Assembly: GCF_041429785.1 (NCBI RefSeq)
Contig: NZ_CP163423.1
Coordinates: 744,001-808,000 of the forward strand
DNA length: 64,000 nucleotides
Source: Fretibacter rubidus
Lineage (GTDB): Bacteria; Pseudomonadota; Alphaproteobacteria; Caulobacterales; Maricaulaceae
Direction of reading: 5' to 3'
Positions 9,229 to 18,058 of the stretch are shown here, in pieces (position 1 is the stretch's first letter; each line of letters starts with the position of its first letter). A model generated the notes under the pieces. The model had not been told where the DNA came from. It did not search any database and saw only the letters and a program-made list of their open reading frames with translations. Made by a program: the position numbers and the translations under genes.

Positions 9229-9637
9229 GGGCATATGAGCGGCTTATCCGCGTCATAAAATTCGCCGTCCACCCAAAGTTGGCATGTGCCAAAGTGAGAA
9301 TTTGGGTAAAATTTTATCCTAAAATCGATTAATTTCAAAAAAATACGATTTTTTTTGCTTGATTTACGCGCGGTTTAATCTTGAACAGTGTCCGTCTGTA
9401 CTTGGTTTTATACTATGTTTGTATTTGAAGTAATTAGATTTTAATCGAGTATAAACTAGAAAGTAATACATATTTACTTGTTTTAACAACTATAAAGCTT
9501 GATTAACCTTTACATCTTTTAACCTTATATTTATTCCCTGCCGCCAAATTTCATATCAAGGCCAAGACGAGGAACTCGCGAGACGGCCCACCACACGGCA
9601 TTATCCGGTGGTATTAGGTGAAACAAGGGAGGGCGAT
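9229..9637. other. AT-rich intergenic region after prfC
   Basis: About 400 bases with no convincing gene on either strand. The middle (about 9300-9540) is clearly richer in A and T than its neighbours. AAAATCG and CGATTTTTTT near 9320-9357 could form a weak long-loop hairpin at the end of prfC. The right part must hold the promoter of the small gene at 9638; no box is clear enough to call. Confidence 0.5.
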
Positions 9638-9943
9638 ATGGCCTTTACTGATGGAGACGTAACTGAAGCCAAGGCCGCGATTGAAGCGGGCTGTAAATCA
9701 GAGGACCTGTTCCGTTTGGGACTGATCTATTCAACTGATTTGGAAGATAAAGGACCAAATTTTGTGGAAGCCCACAAATGGTTCAATCTGGCTGTCATGA
9801 TGGGATCACAACCCGCCAAAGCATACCGCGAAGAAATCCTTATGGAAATGAGCAAGGACGACGTGACATTGGCACAGCGTGCGGCGCGCGGATGGCTTGC
9901 GGAAAACCGTGAGCTTCTATCAAGCACAAAAAAAGCAGCCTAG
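9638..9943 (+). CDS. Small Sel1/TPR-like repeat protein
   Basis: A 101-residue soluble protein with Sel1-like helices: DLFRLGLIYSTD, then NFVEAHKWFNLAVMMGSQPAKAYREEI, the usual W-F-N-L-A signature of a Sel1 unit. Such repeats bind proteins; no partner is evident. The start is ATG 9638, which has a strong GGGAGGG five bases upstream; an upstream in-frame start at 9608 lacks one. It stands alone between prfC and the holdfast cluster and ends 38 bases before the convergent hfsD stop. Confidence 0.7.
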   Translation: MAFTDGDVTEAKAAIEAGCKSEDLFRLGLIYSTDLEDKGPNFVEAHKWFNLAVMMGSQPAKAYREEILMEMSKDDVTLAQRAARGWLAENRELLSSTKKAA

Positions 9944-9981
9944 CTCCCGCTGACAGCTTTTTCTAAGAGGTCTTGTTTGCG

Positions 9982-10965
9982 CTACGGCGAAATGACCGTC
10001 GTGCCATTACCGCCATTGCTACCAAATTGGTAGCTGAGGTTAAAGTCAACGGGCAGGGCTGCGCGGAACGCTTGCACCCAATTGCCAACCTCGGCGATTT
10101 GTGTGCGTGGTACGAAGATAACATCGCCGCGGCGTAGCTGCATATTGTCGTTATATTCGCGAATATTACGCATACCGTTTTTCAAATCGACGACGCGCAT
10201 CATCATGCCGCCATTAGGCGCGCGGCGCAGCACGGCGACATGACCCGTCTTGGCGCTGGGGCGAAGGCCGCCGGCCATAATGACGGCTTCTAGCACCCCG
10301 ACAGGGCCGGGCAGAGTATATGTGCCCTGTTGTCCGACCTCGCCGCCAACATAAATTTGTTCTGGACCATAGGCGCGCGGCGTCACTGCAATCGTGGGAT
10401 CGCGCAGTAAGGACGCAAGCTCTGCCGATAAATCACGTTCGACTTGGGAAAAACTCCGACCCGCTGCCATAATTGGCGCGACATGCGGCATGACAATACG
10501 GCCGTCCGGGCCAATCGTTAATGTGCGAGAGAGTTCGGGCGCAGAGGCGACAACGATATCCAGCTGATCACCAGGATAGAGCAAATATTGCGGTTCATAA
10601 TCAATCCAGCGTTGAAACTGACCCACGCCTGCATGGGGCGGGGGTGTTTGATAGGCTAGTTTTTTTTGCCCCATAATGCGGTCGCCAAAGCTGTCATAAG
10701 CGGGCCCTGAGAACGGTGAAAATAGGCCTGATTTTTTTTTATTTTTTTGTACCTCATAGGGTGTTTTAGCGGCGTATCGTGCCTGAGGCGTGGCCGCCTT
10801 GCGTGTATAATGACCTGATTTCGCCTTATAGGGGTGGTTCAAGTGATTCGTTTTGACGCTCTTTTTGGCCATTGGTGGGCCGTAACTACCCGAACATGCG
10901 CTCATAGCGAGTGCCGAGACCCCCATTATGACTGTCAAAATCAGCGGTTTTACCGTGGTTTTCAT
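9982..10965 (-). CDS. hfsD: Outer membrane polysaccharide export lipoprotein (HfsD/Wza type)
   Basis: A Wza-family exporter that forms the outer membrane pore for a surface polysaccharide. It has a lipoprotein signal with lipobox LAMSAC, a poly-export domain (YLLYPGDQLDIVVASAPELS, then IGPDGRIVMPHVAPI) and a following SLBB region (YVGGEVGQQGTYTLPG). Start ATG 10965 gives a proper signal peptide with GAGG nine bases upstream; an ATG at 11007 would spoil it. It is divergent from the chain-length gene. The order with neighbouring genes matches the Caulobacter holdfast genes hfsD-hfsA-hfsB, which is the basis of the symbol. Confidence 0.8.
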   Translation of the reverse strand: MKTTVKPLILTVIMGVSALAMSACSGSYGPPMAKKSVKTNHLNHPYKAKSGHYTRKAATPQARYAAKTPYEVQKNKKKSGLFSPFSGPAYDSFGDRIMGQKKLAYQTPPPHAGVGQFQRWIDYEPQYLLYPGDQLDIVVASAPELSRTLTIGPDGRIVMPHVAPIMAAGRSFSQVERDLSAELASLLRDPTIAVTPRAYGPEQIYVGGEVGQQGTYTLPGPVGVLEAVIMAGGLRPSAKTGHVAVLRRAPNGGMMMRVVDLKNGMRNIREYNDNMQLRRGDVIFVPRTQIAEVGNWVQAFRAALPVDFNLSYQFGSNGGNGTTVISP

Positions 10966-11095
10966 GCAAATAGCCTCAATTGCTGTAAGTTTTGCGAATT
11001 TCTTCACTTTTTTAGAGTGTTAACAAGAATGGATAACGAAAAATTAAAATTTAGAGCGTCTGTTGCATTAACACATTCGTTTTGAAGGGTTGGAC

Positions 11096-12292
11096 ATGGC
11101 CATATTGGGTCTCGGTAAACGCAAAAAAGGAGCCGCCGTTGAGGCCGCTCCAAGGCCTATGGCCGAACCCTCTCCGCGTGTGGGTGATTTAACCGTTGGC
11201 GATTACGCCAATGGCATGCCGCGCATTCGCCTTGGCGAGTTTTTCAACTCTTTTGGACGCCAACTCCGCTGGGTTATCCCGCTGATGGTGCTGGGCACTT
11301 TGGGCACGTGGTATATGACCAAAGATATCAAGCGCACTTATACGGGCGAAGGCCGCATCCTTGTGCAGCTTGGCAGTGAATATGTCTTCCAAGACCCGAC
11401 CAATCAAAATGCGTCTCAGGGCTTGATGCTAACCCCCGACCACATCGTGCTAAACGAGATTGGCATTATGAAAAATGCTGATATCATTGAAAAAGTTGTC
11501 GGCGAGATGACCTCATCTGATAGTTTTGGACCAGGGCGCTTTGCCAAAGACGCCTTTGAGAAAATTAACGGCGCGCGCAATCCTGTAGACGAGCAAAACG
11601 CTTGGGTGGATTTGTACAAAGAGGTCGAGAGCAGCTTTGCGGTCATGCCCCAACCCAAATCATCCATTGTTGATTTGGCCTATAAACATGAAGACCCAGA
11701 GGTTGCGGTCGAAACGTTAAATGCCTTTATCGAGGAATATCTAAACGCGCGTAAGGCGTTATTTGTTGAAGGTTCCGGCGATGTCATTGCCGAGCGCCGT
11801 AAATCGACCGAAGAGCAATTAAAAACCAATGAGCGCGCAATGCAACGTTTCTTGCAGCGCTACGGCATATCTGACTTTGAAAGCGAACGCACAGGCGTGA
11901 CCAAACGCACAGAAGACCTGCGTACAGAACTTAATACGTTGCGCGGTAGCTTAAGCGAAGCCGAACGGGCGCTAGCCACTGTTGAAAATCAGCTTCGTAG
12001 CACAGATGAAACCATGGATCTCTATGTTGATGACCGGACGTCACAACGTGTTGCCGCGGCAGAATTGGAGCTAAAACAACTTTTGGCTAAGTTTTTGCCG
12101 GGTAGCCAGCCTGTGCGTCAAAAGCAGATTGAGCTTCAAGAGCTAAAATCTTTGCAAACCTCGGGCAATGGCCGTGTCGCTGGTGGACGCCGCGTTGGTC
12201 CCAACCCTGTGTTCCAAGAATTAATGACCCGCCGCAATACTTTGCAGGCCCAAGCCGATAGCTTGCGCGAAAAAGAGTTTACATTGCCTTAA
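11096..12292 (+). CDS. hfsA: Chain-length determinant protein HfsA (Wzz/GumC family), 5' part before frameshift
   Basis: The front part of a polysaccharide co-polymerase: a cytoplasmic N-terminus, a first membrane helix (WVIPLMVLGTLGTWYM), a Wzz domain and a long periplasmic coiled coil (residues about 200-390). The frame stops at TAA 12290-12292 in the middle of the coiled coil. The next base frame continues the same protein, with LREKEFTL joining to NPSYQNLLRERATLD. The original gene therefore ran to 13019 and carries a one-base shift near 12286-12291. Start ATG 11096 has an AGGG six bases upstream. HfsA sets chain length in holdfast export. Either this is a true mutation abolishing function or a sequencing error. 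Confidence 0.75.
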   Translation: MAILGLGKRKKGAAVEAAPRPMAEPSPRVGDLTVGDYANGMPRIRLGEFFNSFGRQLRWVIPLMVLGTLGTWYMTKDIKRTYTGEGRILVQLGSEYVFQDPTNQNASQGLMLTPDHIVLNEIGIMKNADIIEKVVGEMTSSDSFGPGRFAKDAFEKINGARNPVDEQNAWVDLYKEVESSFAVMPQPKSSIVDLAYKHEDPEVAVETLNAFIEEYLNARKALFVEGSGDVIAERRKSTEEQLKTNERAMQRFLQRYGISDFESERTGVTKRTEDLRTELNTLRGSLSEAERALATVENQLRSTDETMDLYVDDRTSQRVAAAELELKQLLAKFLPGSQPVRQKQIELQELKSLQTSGNGRVAGGRRVGPNPVFQELMTRRNTLQAQADSLREKEFTLP

Positions 12293-13019
12293 TCCAAGCT
12301 ATCAGAACCTGCTGCGTGAACGCGCAACACTAGATACGCGCCTGAAAAGCTATACCGCCAAAGAACAAGAGGCGATTGTCAATCAAGACCAAGCCGAGGC
12401 AAGCTCTGAAAATGTGCGTGTTATTTCTTATGCCTCGCGCCCGCGCAAAGGCTCTAATACGCGTCTTTTGATGTTTGCATTGTCCACTGTGGCCTTGGGT
12501 TTTGCCCTGTTTATGTTGGCGTTAATGCGCGTGTTCCTTGATCCGAAATTATATGCATCACAAGCTGTGCGCCGCGTGAGTGGTGATCGCCGCACTGCGC
12601 CTCGCCAAGAGCAGACGCCAGCCTATCAAGAGCAAGCCCCGTCCTATAGTGACCCGTTTGCGGAGCCTTTCGTCCCGCGTTACGCCAGTGCCCATATTCC
12701 CGAAGCTGTTCCAGAACCTGCTGGCGCATTTACAGCCCAACCCTATGTCGCGGATGCACAGCCTGCAGCGCCGCAAACAGGTCCAGTAGAATATCAGCCC
12801 GACGCAAATCCATATGTGCAGCCCGCCAGCTATAGCGCGGCGGGTAATGCGGCCTATGATATATATGCCAATCCCTATAATGACCCGCTTGCGAACCCCT
12901 ATGCCCAACCCACACAGGCACAACCGATTCAGGCACAGCCGGTTCAGGCGCAGCCAGCTCAAAGTTACCAAACCGACGTCCCAGTCTTAGGCACTGTGCC
13001 GCCACAAACACAAAGCTAG
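12291..13019 (+). CDS. hfsA: HfsA, 3' part after frameshift
   Basis: The continuation of the chain-length protein in the next frame. It supplies the descending coiled coil (LLRERATLDTRLKSYTAKEQ), the second membrane helix (LLMFALSTVALGFALFMLAL), and a cytoplasmic tail of about 150 residues rich in Pro, Gln, Ala and Tyr. It has no ribosome site of its own; a GTG at 12414 would give only the final helix and tail. Family members end soon after the second helix, so the long P/Q-rich tail is unusual. The next gene, the ParA-like hfsB, starts 43 bases later. Confidence 0.65.
   Translation, partial: NPSYQNLLRERATLDTRLKSYTAKEQEAIVNQDQAEASSENVRVISYASRPRKGSNTRLLMFALSTVALGFALFMLALMRVFLDPKLYASQAVRRVSGDRRTAPRQEQTPAYQEQAPSYSDPFAEPFVPRYASAHIPEAVPEPAGAFTAQPYVADAQPAAPQTGPVEYQPDANPYVQPASYSAAGNAAYDIYANPYNDPLANPYAQPTQAQPIQAQPVQAQPAQSYQTDVPVLGTVPPQTQS
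12915..12959 (+). repeat. Three 15-base tandem repeats in the hfsA tail
   Basis: Units CAGGCACAACCGATT, CAGGCACAGCCGGTT and CAGGCGCAGCCAGCT follow each other. In frame they encode QAQP-I/V/A repeats of the cytoplasmic tail. The unit is a multiple of three, so copy changes keep the frame. Confidence 0.8.
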
Positions 13020-13062
13020 TGATGTCAAAGGCGGTGATAAACATTGTGACTAGTGGGGCCGT

Positions 13063-13782
13063 GTGGTGATGAATAATCAAAACCCCTTGCAAGGTGTCTT
13101 GTCAGCTTTATGTGCACCGCCGCGTGTTGATGGTCGCGGTCCTGTGATTGCTGTGACTGCGGCCCATGGCGGTGTCGGCAGCAGCTATGTCGCGCGTAAT
13201 TTGTCCATCCTTGCGGCTCAGCATTACGGACCCTTTGGGCAGCGTGTGGCCCTTGTTGATTTGGACTTAACACAACAAGCTCAATCTGCCTTCTTTCATG
13301 ATCCCATGCAGCAAGCGACCTATGGTGCCCTGAGAGGCCCCTATGACGCGACCTTTGGTCAAACACCGTTTTGGCAAGTTAGCCCAGACGGGGTTGATGT
13401 TGACGGTGAACGCAAAAGCACGGCGCGTTACGGCGCGCTATACTTGGTTGGGGATACGGGGCTTACCGTGACTAAATTTAATTGGGACGAGATTAAGGAC
13501 GGGCAGAATGTGCATCTGGTGGCGTCACGTGATTACTGGCATGCGATGCGTGACCAGTTTGCCGTCATCATTGTTGATACGCCGTCATTTGAGCGCGCCG
13601 ATACGGCCCTGACCGTTATTCCCGAAGCCGATAAAACGGTTATTGTATGTGACACTGCGCGCGCGTCTGATCCCGCGCAAAAGGCGCTGTCAGATCGTAT
13701 CGCTGAAAATGAAGGCCGTTGCGCAGGCCTAGTGATTAACGAAGGTGCCGTTCCCGCATCAAACAATGGTCGTTTGGCCTAA
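13063..13782 (+). CDS. hfsB: ParA/CpaE-like P-loop protein of the holdfast cluster (HfsB)
   Basis: A 239-residue member of the SIMIBI ATPase class, as in ParA, CpaE and the cytoplasmic kinase half of bacterial tyrosine kinases. The deviant Walker A reads AHGGVGSSYVARN: the signature lysine of KGGxGK[ST] is absent at the first position and the second is Ser. The VALVDLDLTQQ and VIIVDTPS strands are present. No tyrosine-rich tail is seen. Its position directly after the Wzz-like gene matches hfsB, which works with HfsA in chain length control. Starts at GTG 13063, GTG 13066 and ATG 13069 are all possible; GGGG lies at 13055-13058. It converges with the next gene, overlapping by four bases. Confidence 0.7.
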   Translation: MVMNNQNPLQGVLSALCAPPRVDGRGPVIAVTAAHGGVGSSYVARNLSILAAQHYGPFGQRVALVDLDLTQQAQSAFFHDPMQQATYGALRGPYDATFGQTPFWQVSPDGVDVDGERKSTARYGALYLVGDTGLTVTKFNWDEIKDGQNVHLVASRDYWHAMRDQFAVIIVDTPSFERADTALTVIPEADKTVIVCDTARASDPAQKALSDRIAENEGRCAGLVINEGAVPASNNGRLA

Positions 13783-14825
13783 GGGCTAAGCTTTTGTTTG
13801 GTTACGCCAGCAGGTGAGCTGGATTGTGTTGGAGCGTCAACGCCGTAAAGCCGTGGACTAAAGCCTGAAAACCATATGACTTTCCCAACCGCTTGCGACA
13901 GACGTCCATAGCTATGCACGAAATGCGGATTACCTGTGAGCCGTTGGAAAGCGTAGATTGGCGCGCGTGTAATTGTTTGCACAATGCCAACGCCCATCCA
14001 TTTCAAAACGCTCGGGGCACCCGCCCAACCGTGATCTGCCGCACTCTGCGTTGGGGCTTGGCCAAAGGCGAAATTACGTTTCCAGACATAGGCTGGGGTC
14101 GCGCGGTGGGTTGGAATATGCTCTATCGCATTGGCCTTGGTTGTCCAAGCAATGCGGCCACCGTGACCCAAGATATGCGCGAATAACGCGTCATCTTCGC
14201 CGCCGACTTCGTTTAAACTCGGGTCAAAAACCGGATCGGGCAGGGACGTGCGTCCATGGTCAATCAGGCACCCCCCTGTGCCAAAAGTTTTCTTAATGAT
14301 GCCGTCTGCAAAATTACCCGTACGACAAAACAGAGGCTGCATATGCGGATAGAGCGGATTATCCCCATCGGGCATTTGGGCGATAACAGGGCCAAAGACA
14401 ATCGGGGCGTCGTAGTGATTAGCGGCGATAACAAGTTCTGCGATCCAGCGAGGATGCGCTTCCATATCGTCGTCCAAATAAATGATATAACGTCCTTGGG
14501 CTTGGGTCAGCGCGCCGTTACGGGCATTGGATACACCAGGATCAGGGACATGGGTATAGATAACGCGCGTTTGCGGATTGGCATCAATCAGCGCCAGAAC
14601 CGCCGTTTCTGCGCTGCCCGCGGGATCGTTATCAGCGACAATAATCTCATAAGGGCGCCCGTCTGTGTCTTGATCAATAATACTGCCTAGCGCGCGCAAA
14701 ATATCATCGGGCCGTTTATAGGTTGGCACAATCACGGATATTCCGTCGGCCCAATCCTCAATTGACCAGTTCTTTCGGTGGGTTGTCGTCATTTTCGGTG
14801 TGACCTGTGTATTAGTGCTGGGCAT
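13779..14825 (-). CDS. Glycosyltransferase family 2
   Basis: A GT-A fold transferase of 348 residues. The nucleotide-sugar binding start (ISVIVPTYKRPDDILRAL), the VADNDP strand and the metal-binding YLDDDMEAHP motif are all present, followed by an acceptor region with GGEDDALF. It has no membrane helices and would act at the inner face of the membrane on a lipid-linked repeat unit. It is the last gene of the run hfsE-hfsF-hfsG-hfsH. Its start at 14825 overlaps the end of hfsH by 14 bases and has a G-rich ribosome site (GGGGGG). In Caulobacter this spot holds hfsC, a polymerase; here it is a transferase, possibly an HfsL-like one. Confidence 0.8.
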   Translation of the reverse strand: MPSTNTQVTPKMTTTHRKNWSIEDWADGISVIVPTYKRPDDILRALGSIIDQDTDGRPYEIIVADNDPAGSAETAVLALIDANPQTRVIYTHVPDPGVSNARNGALTQAQGRYIIYLDDDMEAHPRWIAELVIAANHYDAPIVFGPVIAQMPDGDNPLYPHMQPLFCRTGNFADGIIKKTFGTGGCLIDHGRTSLPDPVFDPSLNEVGGEDDALFAHILGHGGRIAWTTKANAIEHIPTHRATPAYVWKRNFAFGQAPTQSAADHGWAGAPSVLKWMGVGIVQTITRAPIYAFQRLTGNPHFVHSYGRLSQAVGKVIWFSGFSPRLYGVDAPTQSSSPAGVTKQKLSP

Positions 14826-15585
14826 CGGACCCCCCTTTTAAAAACGTGATTGCGTCCGCCACAGGCAGAACGCGGGCATTAACGTCTTTGACGGCTTTGA
14901 TAACGGCTTGCATTTCGGGCGGTGTGCAGCCCCATTTTGACGGGCTGTGGCTGACCTCATGCATGAACAATGTAATCCACGCAGGACGCTCAGCCGAGGC
15001 TTTAATCGCGGCAATCGCGCGGGTTGTGTCTTGGCCTTGAAAGACGGGGTAAGACGCGATTTGATTAAGATCCGCGCGTCCTGTCATCGCTTTGGGGGTG
15101 ATGCCGCGAAGGCCTATAAATTGGCGTGATAGGGCAGTTTTTAGCGCAGGCGTGACTTCGCCGAAAGGATAGGCAAATGTAGAGCAATTCGCGATACCAA
15201 GGTCCGTCAGCACATTTTGGTTGCGCGCGACATCAGCCATAAACTCATCAATGGGTGTAAGATTGCCGTCAATATGGGAAAAGCTATGTCCGCCTATTTC
15301 GTGACCATTGCGGGCGACTGCCACTGCGTCATCCGCACTCATATGAAGGCCGTGGTGATTGGTAATCCCAAAGAGTTTAGAGGCCACATAGACCGTACCT
15401 CGCCAGCCTTCGCGCTCCATCGGTTTTAATCCGTGGCTTACGGCTGATAAGGGGCAATCGTCATAAGTAAAGCTGACCAGCGGACGGTCGAGCGTAAAGC
15501 GAATATCACGGCGATTTCGCAGAGGCGTAATGCGGCGCATGACTTTGGTCATGATACGATTAGATGGGGCGTAGGCGTTATGCAC
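14812..15585 (-). CDS. hfsH: Polysaccharide deacetylase (NodB family, HfsH)
   Basis: A CE4 deacetylase that removes acetyl groups from N-acetylated sugars of the holdfast polymer. NodB motifs are visible: SFTYDDCP (metal-binding Asp), EIGGHSFSHID (the two His ligands), FAYPFGE and LFMHEVSH. I chose GTG 15585, which has GGAGG six bases upstream and gives 257 residues; an ATG at 15615 has no ribosome site. It overlaps the end of hfsG by eight bases and is overlapped by the next transferase, so the genes are translationally coupled. No signal peptide is visible, so a cytoplasmic site is likely. Confidence 0.85.
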   Translation of the reverse strand: MHNAYAPSNRIMTKVMRRITPLRNRRDIRFTLDRPLVSFTYDDCPLSAVSHGLKPMEREGWRGTVYVASKLFGITNHHGLHMSADDAVAVARNGHEIGGHSFSHIDGNLTPIDEFMADVARNQNVLTDLGIANCSTFAYPFGEVTPALKTALSRQFIGLRGITPKAMTGRADLNQIASYPVFQGQDTTRAIAAIKASAERPAWITLFMHEVSHSPSKWGCTPPEMQAVIKAVKDVNARVLPVADAITFLKGGSDAQH

Positions 15586-16540
15586 GGCGCGCCTCCGCAT
15601 TAAAAGCGCTGGCATACCAGCTTGCGCGCCATAGTTTTAAGCCCAGCACACGCAGACGCATTGGTAGAAAACGTATCACAACAGCGGCGCGGTAGATGGG
15701 CCGCAGCAGGCCTTGACCTGGCACGCGCGACAGCTTTTTAGACAGGCGGTAAAGCGACAATGTCGTGGCAAGTTCGGGGTGTTTATCTGTAAAACGGATG
15801 TAATTCTGCGCGCTAGATTTAAACCGTGCCAATAGCGTTGTGTCAGTCTCTAGTCCCAAATGAAGCGCGCTATTATCGATATGGGTTAGGCGGTAATCCT
15901 TCGCCACGCGCGCCGCCCATTCGCTGTCTTCCCAACCCCAGCCCGTAAACCCGTCATCAAAGGGTTGCGCGGTCAGCACGGCTTTGCGCACACATAAATT
16001 AGACGATGCCACAAATTGCGCACCAGCGGCTTTGCGCTCTGCCAGCGGTAGACAGTCAGAAATATGGCTCAGCGCGCGGTGCAGCTCTTGTTCTGCTCTC
16101 TCGGCACGGTCTGACACGGTGAAACCGCCGAAGATGATGTCGCTATCACCTTTTGTAATGGCCGCTTTATAGCGCGTTAAAAAACTATCAGATCCGGGGC
16201 GCATATCCGCATCAAGGAATAATATCCAATCGGCGCGTGCTGTTTTTTGTAGGGCATTTCGTGCCTCTGAGCGGCCTTTGTTTTTATCAGCAATCATCAG
16301 CGTGATGGCCTCTGCGCTTTTTTGCACAATCTCGCCTAGACGTGCGTTCAGGGCTGCATCGCCCGTGCCGTCGTCATAAAAGATGAGTTCCACATCTGGA
16401 CTCATTTGCGACTGTAAATCCTGCATCAACGCGCTAGGATCATCATGATAATAAGGCACCAGTACAGACAATGACGGCACGGCGTGCACCGCGCCAGGTG
16501 ACTGGATGAGGGTTATATCGGTCGCAAAGGGCGCGGTCAT
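15578..16540 (-). CDS. hfsG: Glycosyltransferase family 2 (HfsG)
   Basis: A 320-residue GT-A transferase. LSVLVPYYHDDPSALMQDL begins the nucleotide-binding fold; FYDDGTGD and LFLDADMRPGSD (DXD) bind sugar nucleotide and metal; GWGWEDSEWAAR looks like the catalytic ED motif. It would add a sugar to the lipid-linked repeat unit in the cytoplasm. Start ATG 16540 overlaps the stop of the flippase gene (ATGA). The gene order hfsE-F-G-H supports the symbol. Confidence 0.78.
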   Translation of the reverse strand: MTAPFATDITLIQSPGAVHAVPSLSVLVPYYHDDPSALMQDLQSQMSPDVELIFYDDGTGDAALNARLGEIVQKSAEAITLMIADKNKGRSEARNALQKTARADWILFLDADMRPGSDSFLTRYKAAITKGDSDIIFGGFTVSDRAERAEQELHRALSHISDCLPLAERKAAGAQFVASSNLCVRKAVLTAQPFDDGFTGWGWEDSEWAARVAKDYRLTHIDNSALHLGLETDTTLLARFKSSAQNYIRFTDKHPELATTLSLYRLSKKLSRVPGQGLLRPIYRAAVVIRFLPMRLRVLGLKLWRASWYASAFNAEARRA

Positions 16541-18027
16541 GGCGTGACCTCGGCGGTAATTGGCTCAATATCTGCGTCGTCTTTGGATTTAAACCGCCCA
16601 ATCATGTCGCGTAGAAGATCACGGCAATTCGCGGCATTAATCACAAGACAAACAATACCGTAAGTCACAGCGCCAAGAGTAGCTTTAATGAGCAGCGCGA
16701 TGAAGTCAGGCAAGCTGTCCAACGGGCCGAGCGCCCAAACGGTCGCCGCCATTGCAATACAGGCGAGCGATATTTCAAAGAAGGCGCGCACAGGCACGGG
16801 CAGGGGATAATGTCGACGGCCCAAGACCATGGCAATCACAAGGCCTAGCGCATAAGCCGCGACTGTCGCGTAAACCGCCCCCATAAGCTCGTATTTGGGG
16901 ATAAGGACGATGTTTAGGCCAATGTTCAAAATCACGGGTGGCACCATGGCCCAAACAAACATATCGGTCTTACCCGACAGCATAAAAGCGCGCTGCGCGT
17001 AGTAACAAATCATGCCGTTCAAGACGCCAGCAAAGGCAATCAGCGGCATGATTTTAACCGCGCCTGCGCGCACGTCTTCGCCCAAGATAAAGCCGACATC
17101 GCCCGCAACTAGCGCGATGCCCGTCGCAGCCGGCATAGCAATCCACAAAAGCGCCGCGCCGTAATCTTTCATAACGTCGCGCGATTGGTCGAGCCCTTGT
17201 TTTTCTAAAGCTGTGACAGCGATGGGCGTGAATGCCATACCGAGCCAGATAAAGAGAACATCCAAAGAGCGGTTTGCCAGATTATAGCTGGCCGAATATT
17301 CACCGGCATAGGCATCACCCAGCATGGCAGTAATGAGGTACATATCCCCCGATGATAAGGCGTAGGTCAGCAATAGTGACACGCTAATTGGCATACCGTA
17401 TTTGAAATAGGTTTTGACTTTGTCAGGGTCAGATGTGCCGCCGCGCATTTGTTTTATCATAAACGGCAGGTCCACACTCAGCACGATAATGATGGCGGCC
17501 ATGATGCCAAAAAACAGGGCCATTTCGCGAAGGGGCGTGACGATAATCAGGATAATGCCGATGGTGAAGCTCAGCATTAAATGGGTCGAATAAAGCGCGC
17601 TATAGCGCATGATGCGGTGGGCCGCTTTATGGGCTTCAGTGCCAATATTTAAAAACAGCTGCAAACAGGTGGACGATATGGCGACGGCCAAGACATTGCG
17701 CATGGAGGCGTCAATCGGCAGGACAAATAATACAGCCATCGCGATGGGCCAGATAATTGCGACGGTTAGCAGGGCATAACGGTATAGCGTCTTAACATGG
17801 CTGTTGACGTCATCATTGCGTTCTGCGCGGGCTTGGAACCGGGCCATGGCCGCTTCTAGCCAAGAGAACAGCGCCATATGAAAGGCGAGCATGGTAATCA
17901 TAGCCAGCGCATAACGACCATATTCTGACGCATCCAAGAGGCGCGTTAAAATGGCTAAACCGCCAAAGCTGGTCACTATCGTGGCCAGATTGACGGGCAC
18001 ATAGGCAAGTATAGACCGACCGCTCAT
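16537..18027 (-). CDS. hfsF: Lipid-linked oligosaccharide flippase (HfsF, Wzx type)
   Basis: A 496-residue membrane protein with about 12-14 hydrophobic segments, beginning SGRSILAYVPVNLATIVTSFGGLAILTRLLDASEYGRYAL, the typical opening of polysaccharide flippases of the MVF/PST superfamily. It should turn the undecaprenyl-linked repeat unit to the periplasmic side. GAGG lies seven bases before ATG 18027. It follows hfsE by about 30 bases and overlaps hfsG by four. The family call is firm; the substrate is inferred from context. Confidence 0.85.
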   Translation of the reverse strand: MSGRSILAYVPVNLATIVTSFGGLAILTRLLDASEYGRYALAMITMLAFHMALFSWLEAAMARFQARAERNDDVNSHVKTLYRYALLTVAIIWPIAMAVLFVLPIDASMRNVLAVAISSTCLQLFLNIGTEAHKAAHRIMRYSALYSTHLMLSFTIGIILIIVTPLREMALFFGIMAAIIIVLSVDLPFMIKQMRGGTSDPDKVKTYFKYGMPISVSLLLTYALSSGDMYLITAMLGDAYAGEYSASYNLANRSLDVLFIWLGMAFTPIAVTALEKQGLDQSRDVMKDYGAALLWIAMPAATGIALVAGDVGFILGEDVRAGAVKIMPLIAFAGVLNGMICYYAQRAFMLSGKTDMFVWAMVPPVILNIGLNIVLIPKYELMGAVYATVAAYALGLVIAMVLGRRHYPLPVPVRAFFEISLACIAMAATVWALGPLDSLPDFIALLIKATLGAVTYGIVCLVINAANCRDLLRDMIGRFKSKDDADIEPITAEVTP

Positions 18028-18058
18028 CGCGCGGCCTCATATGTCATTAGGCCGCTCA

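Noticed and set aside
12280..12300. Programmed +1 frameshift as the normal way to make HfsA
   Set aside because: No upstream Shine-Dalgarno-like stimulator as in prfB, and family members are not known to use one; a mutation or sequence error is simpler.
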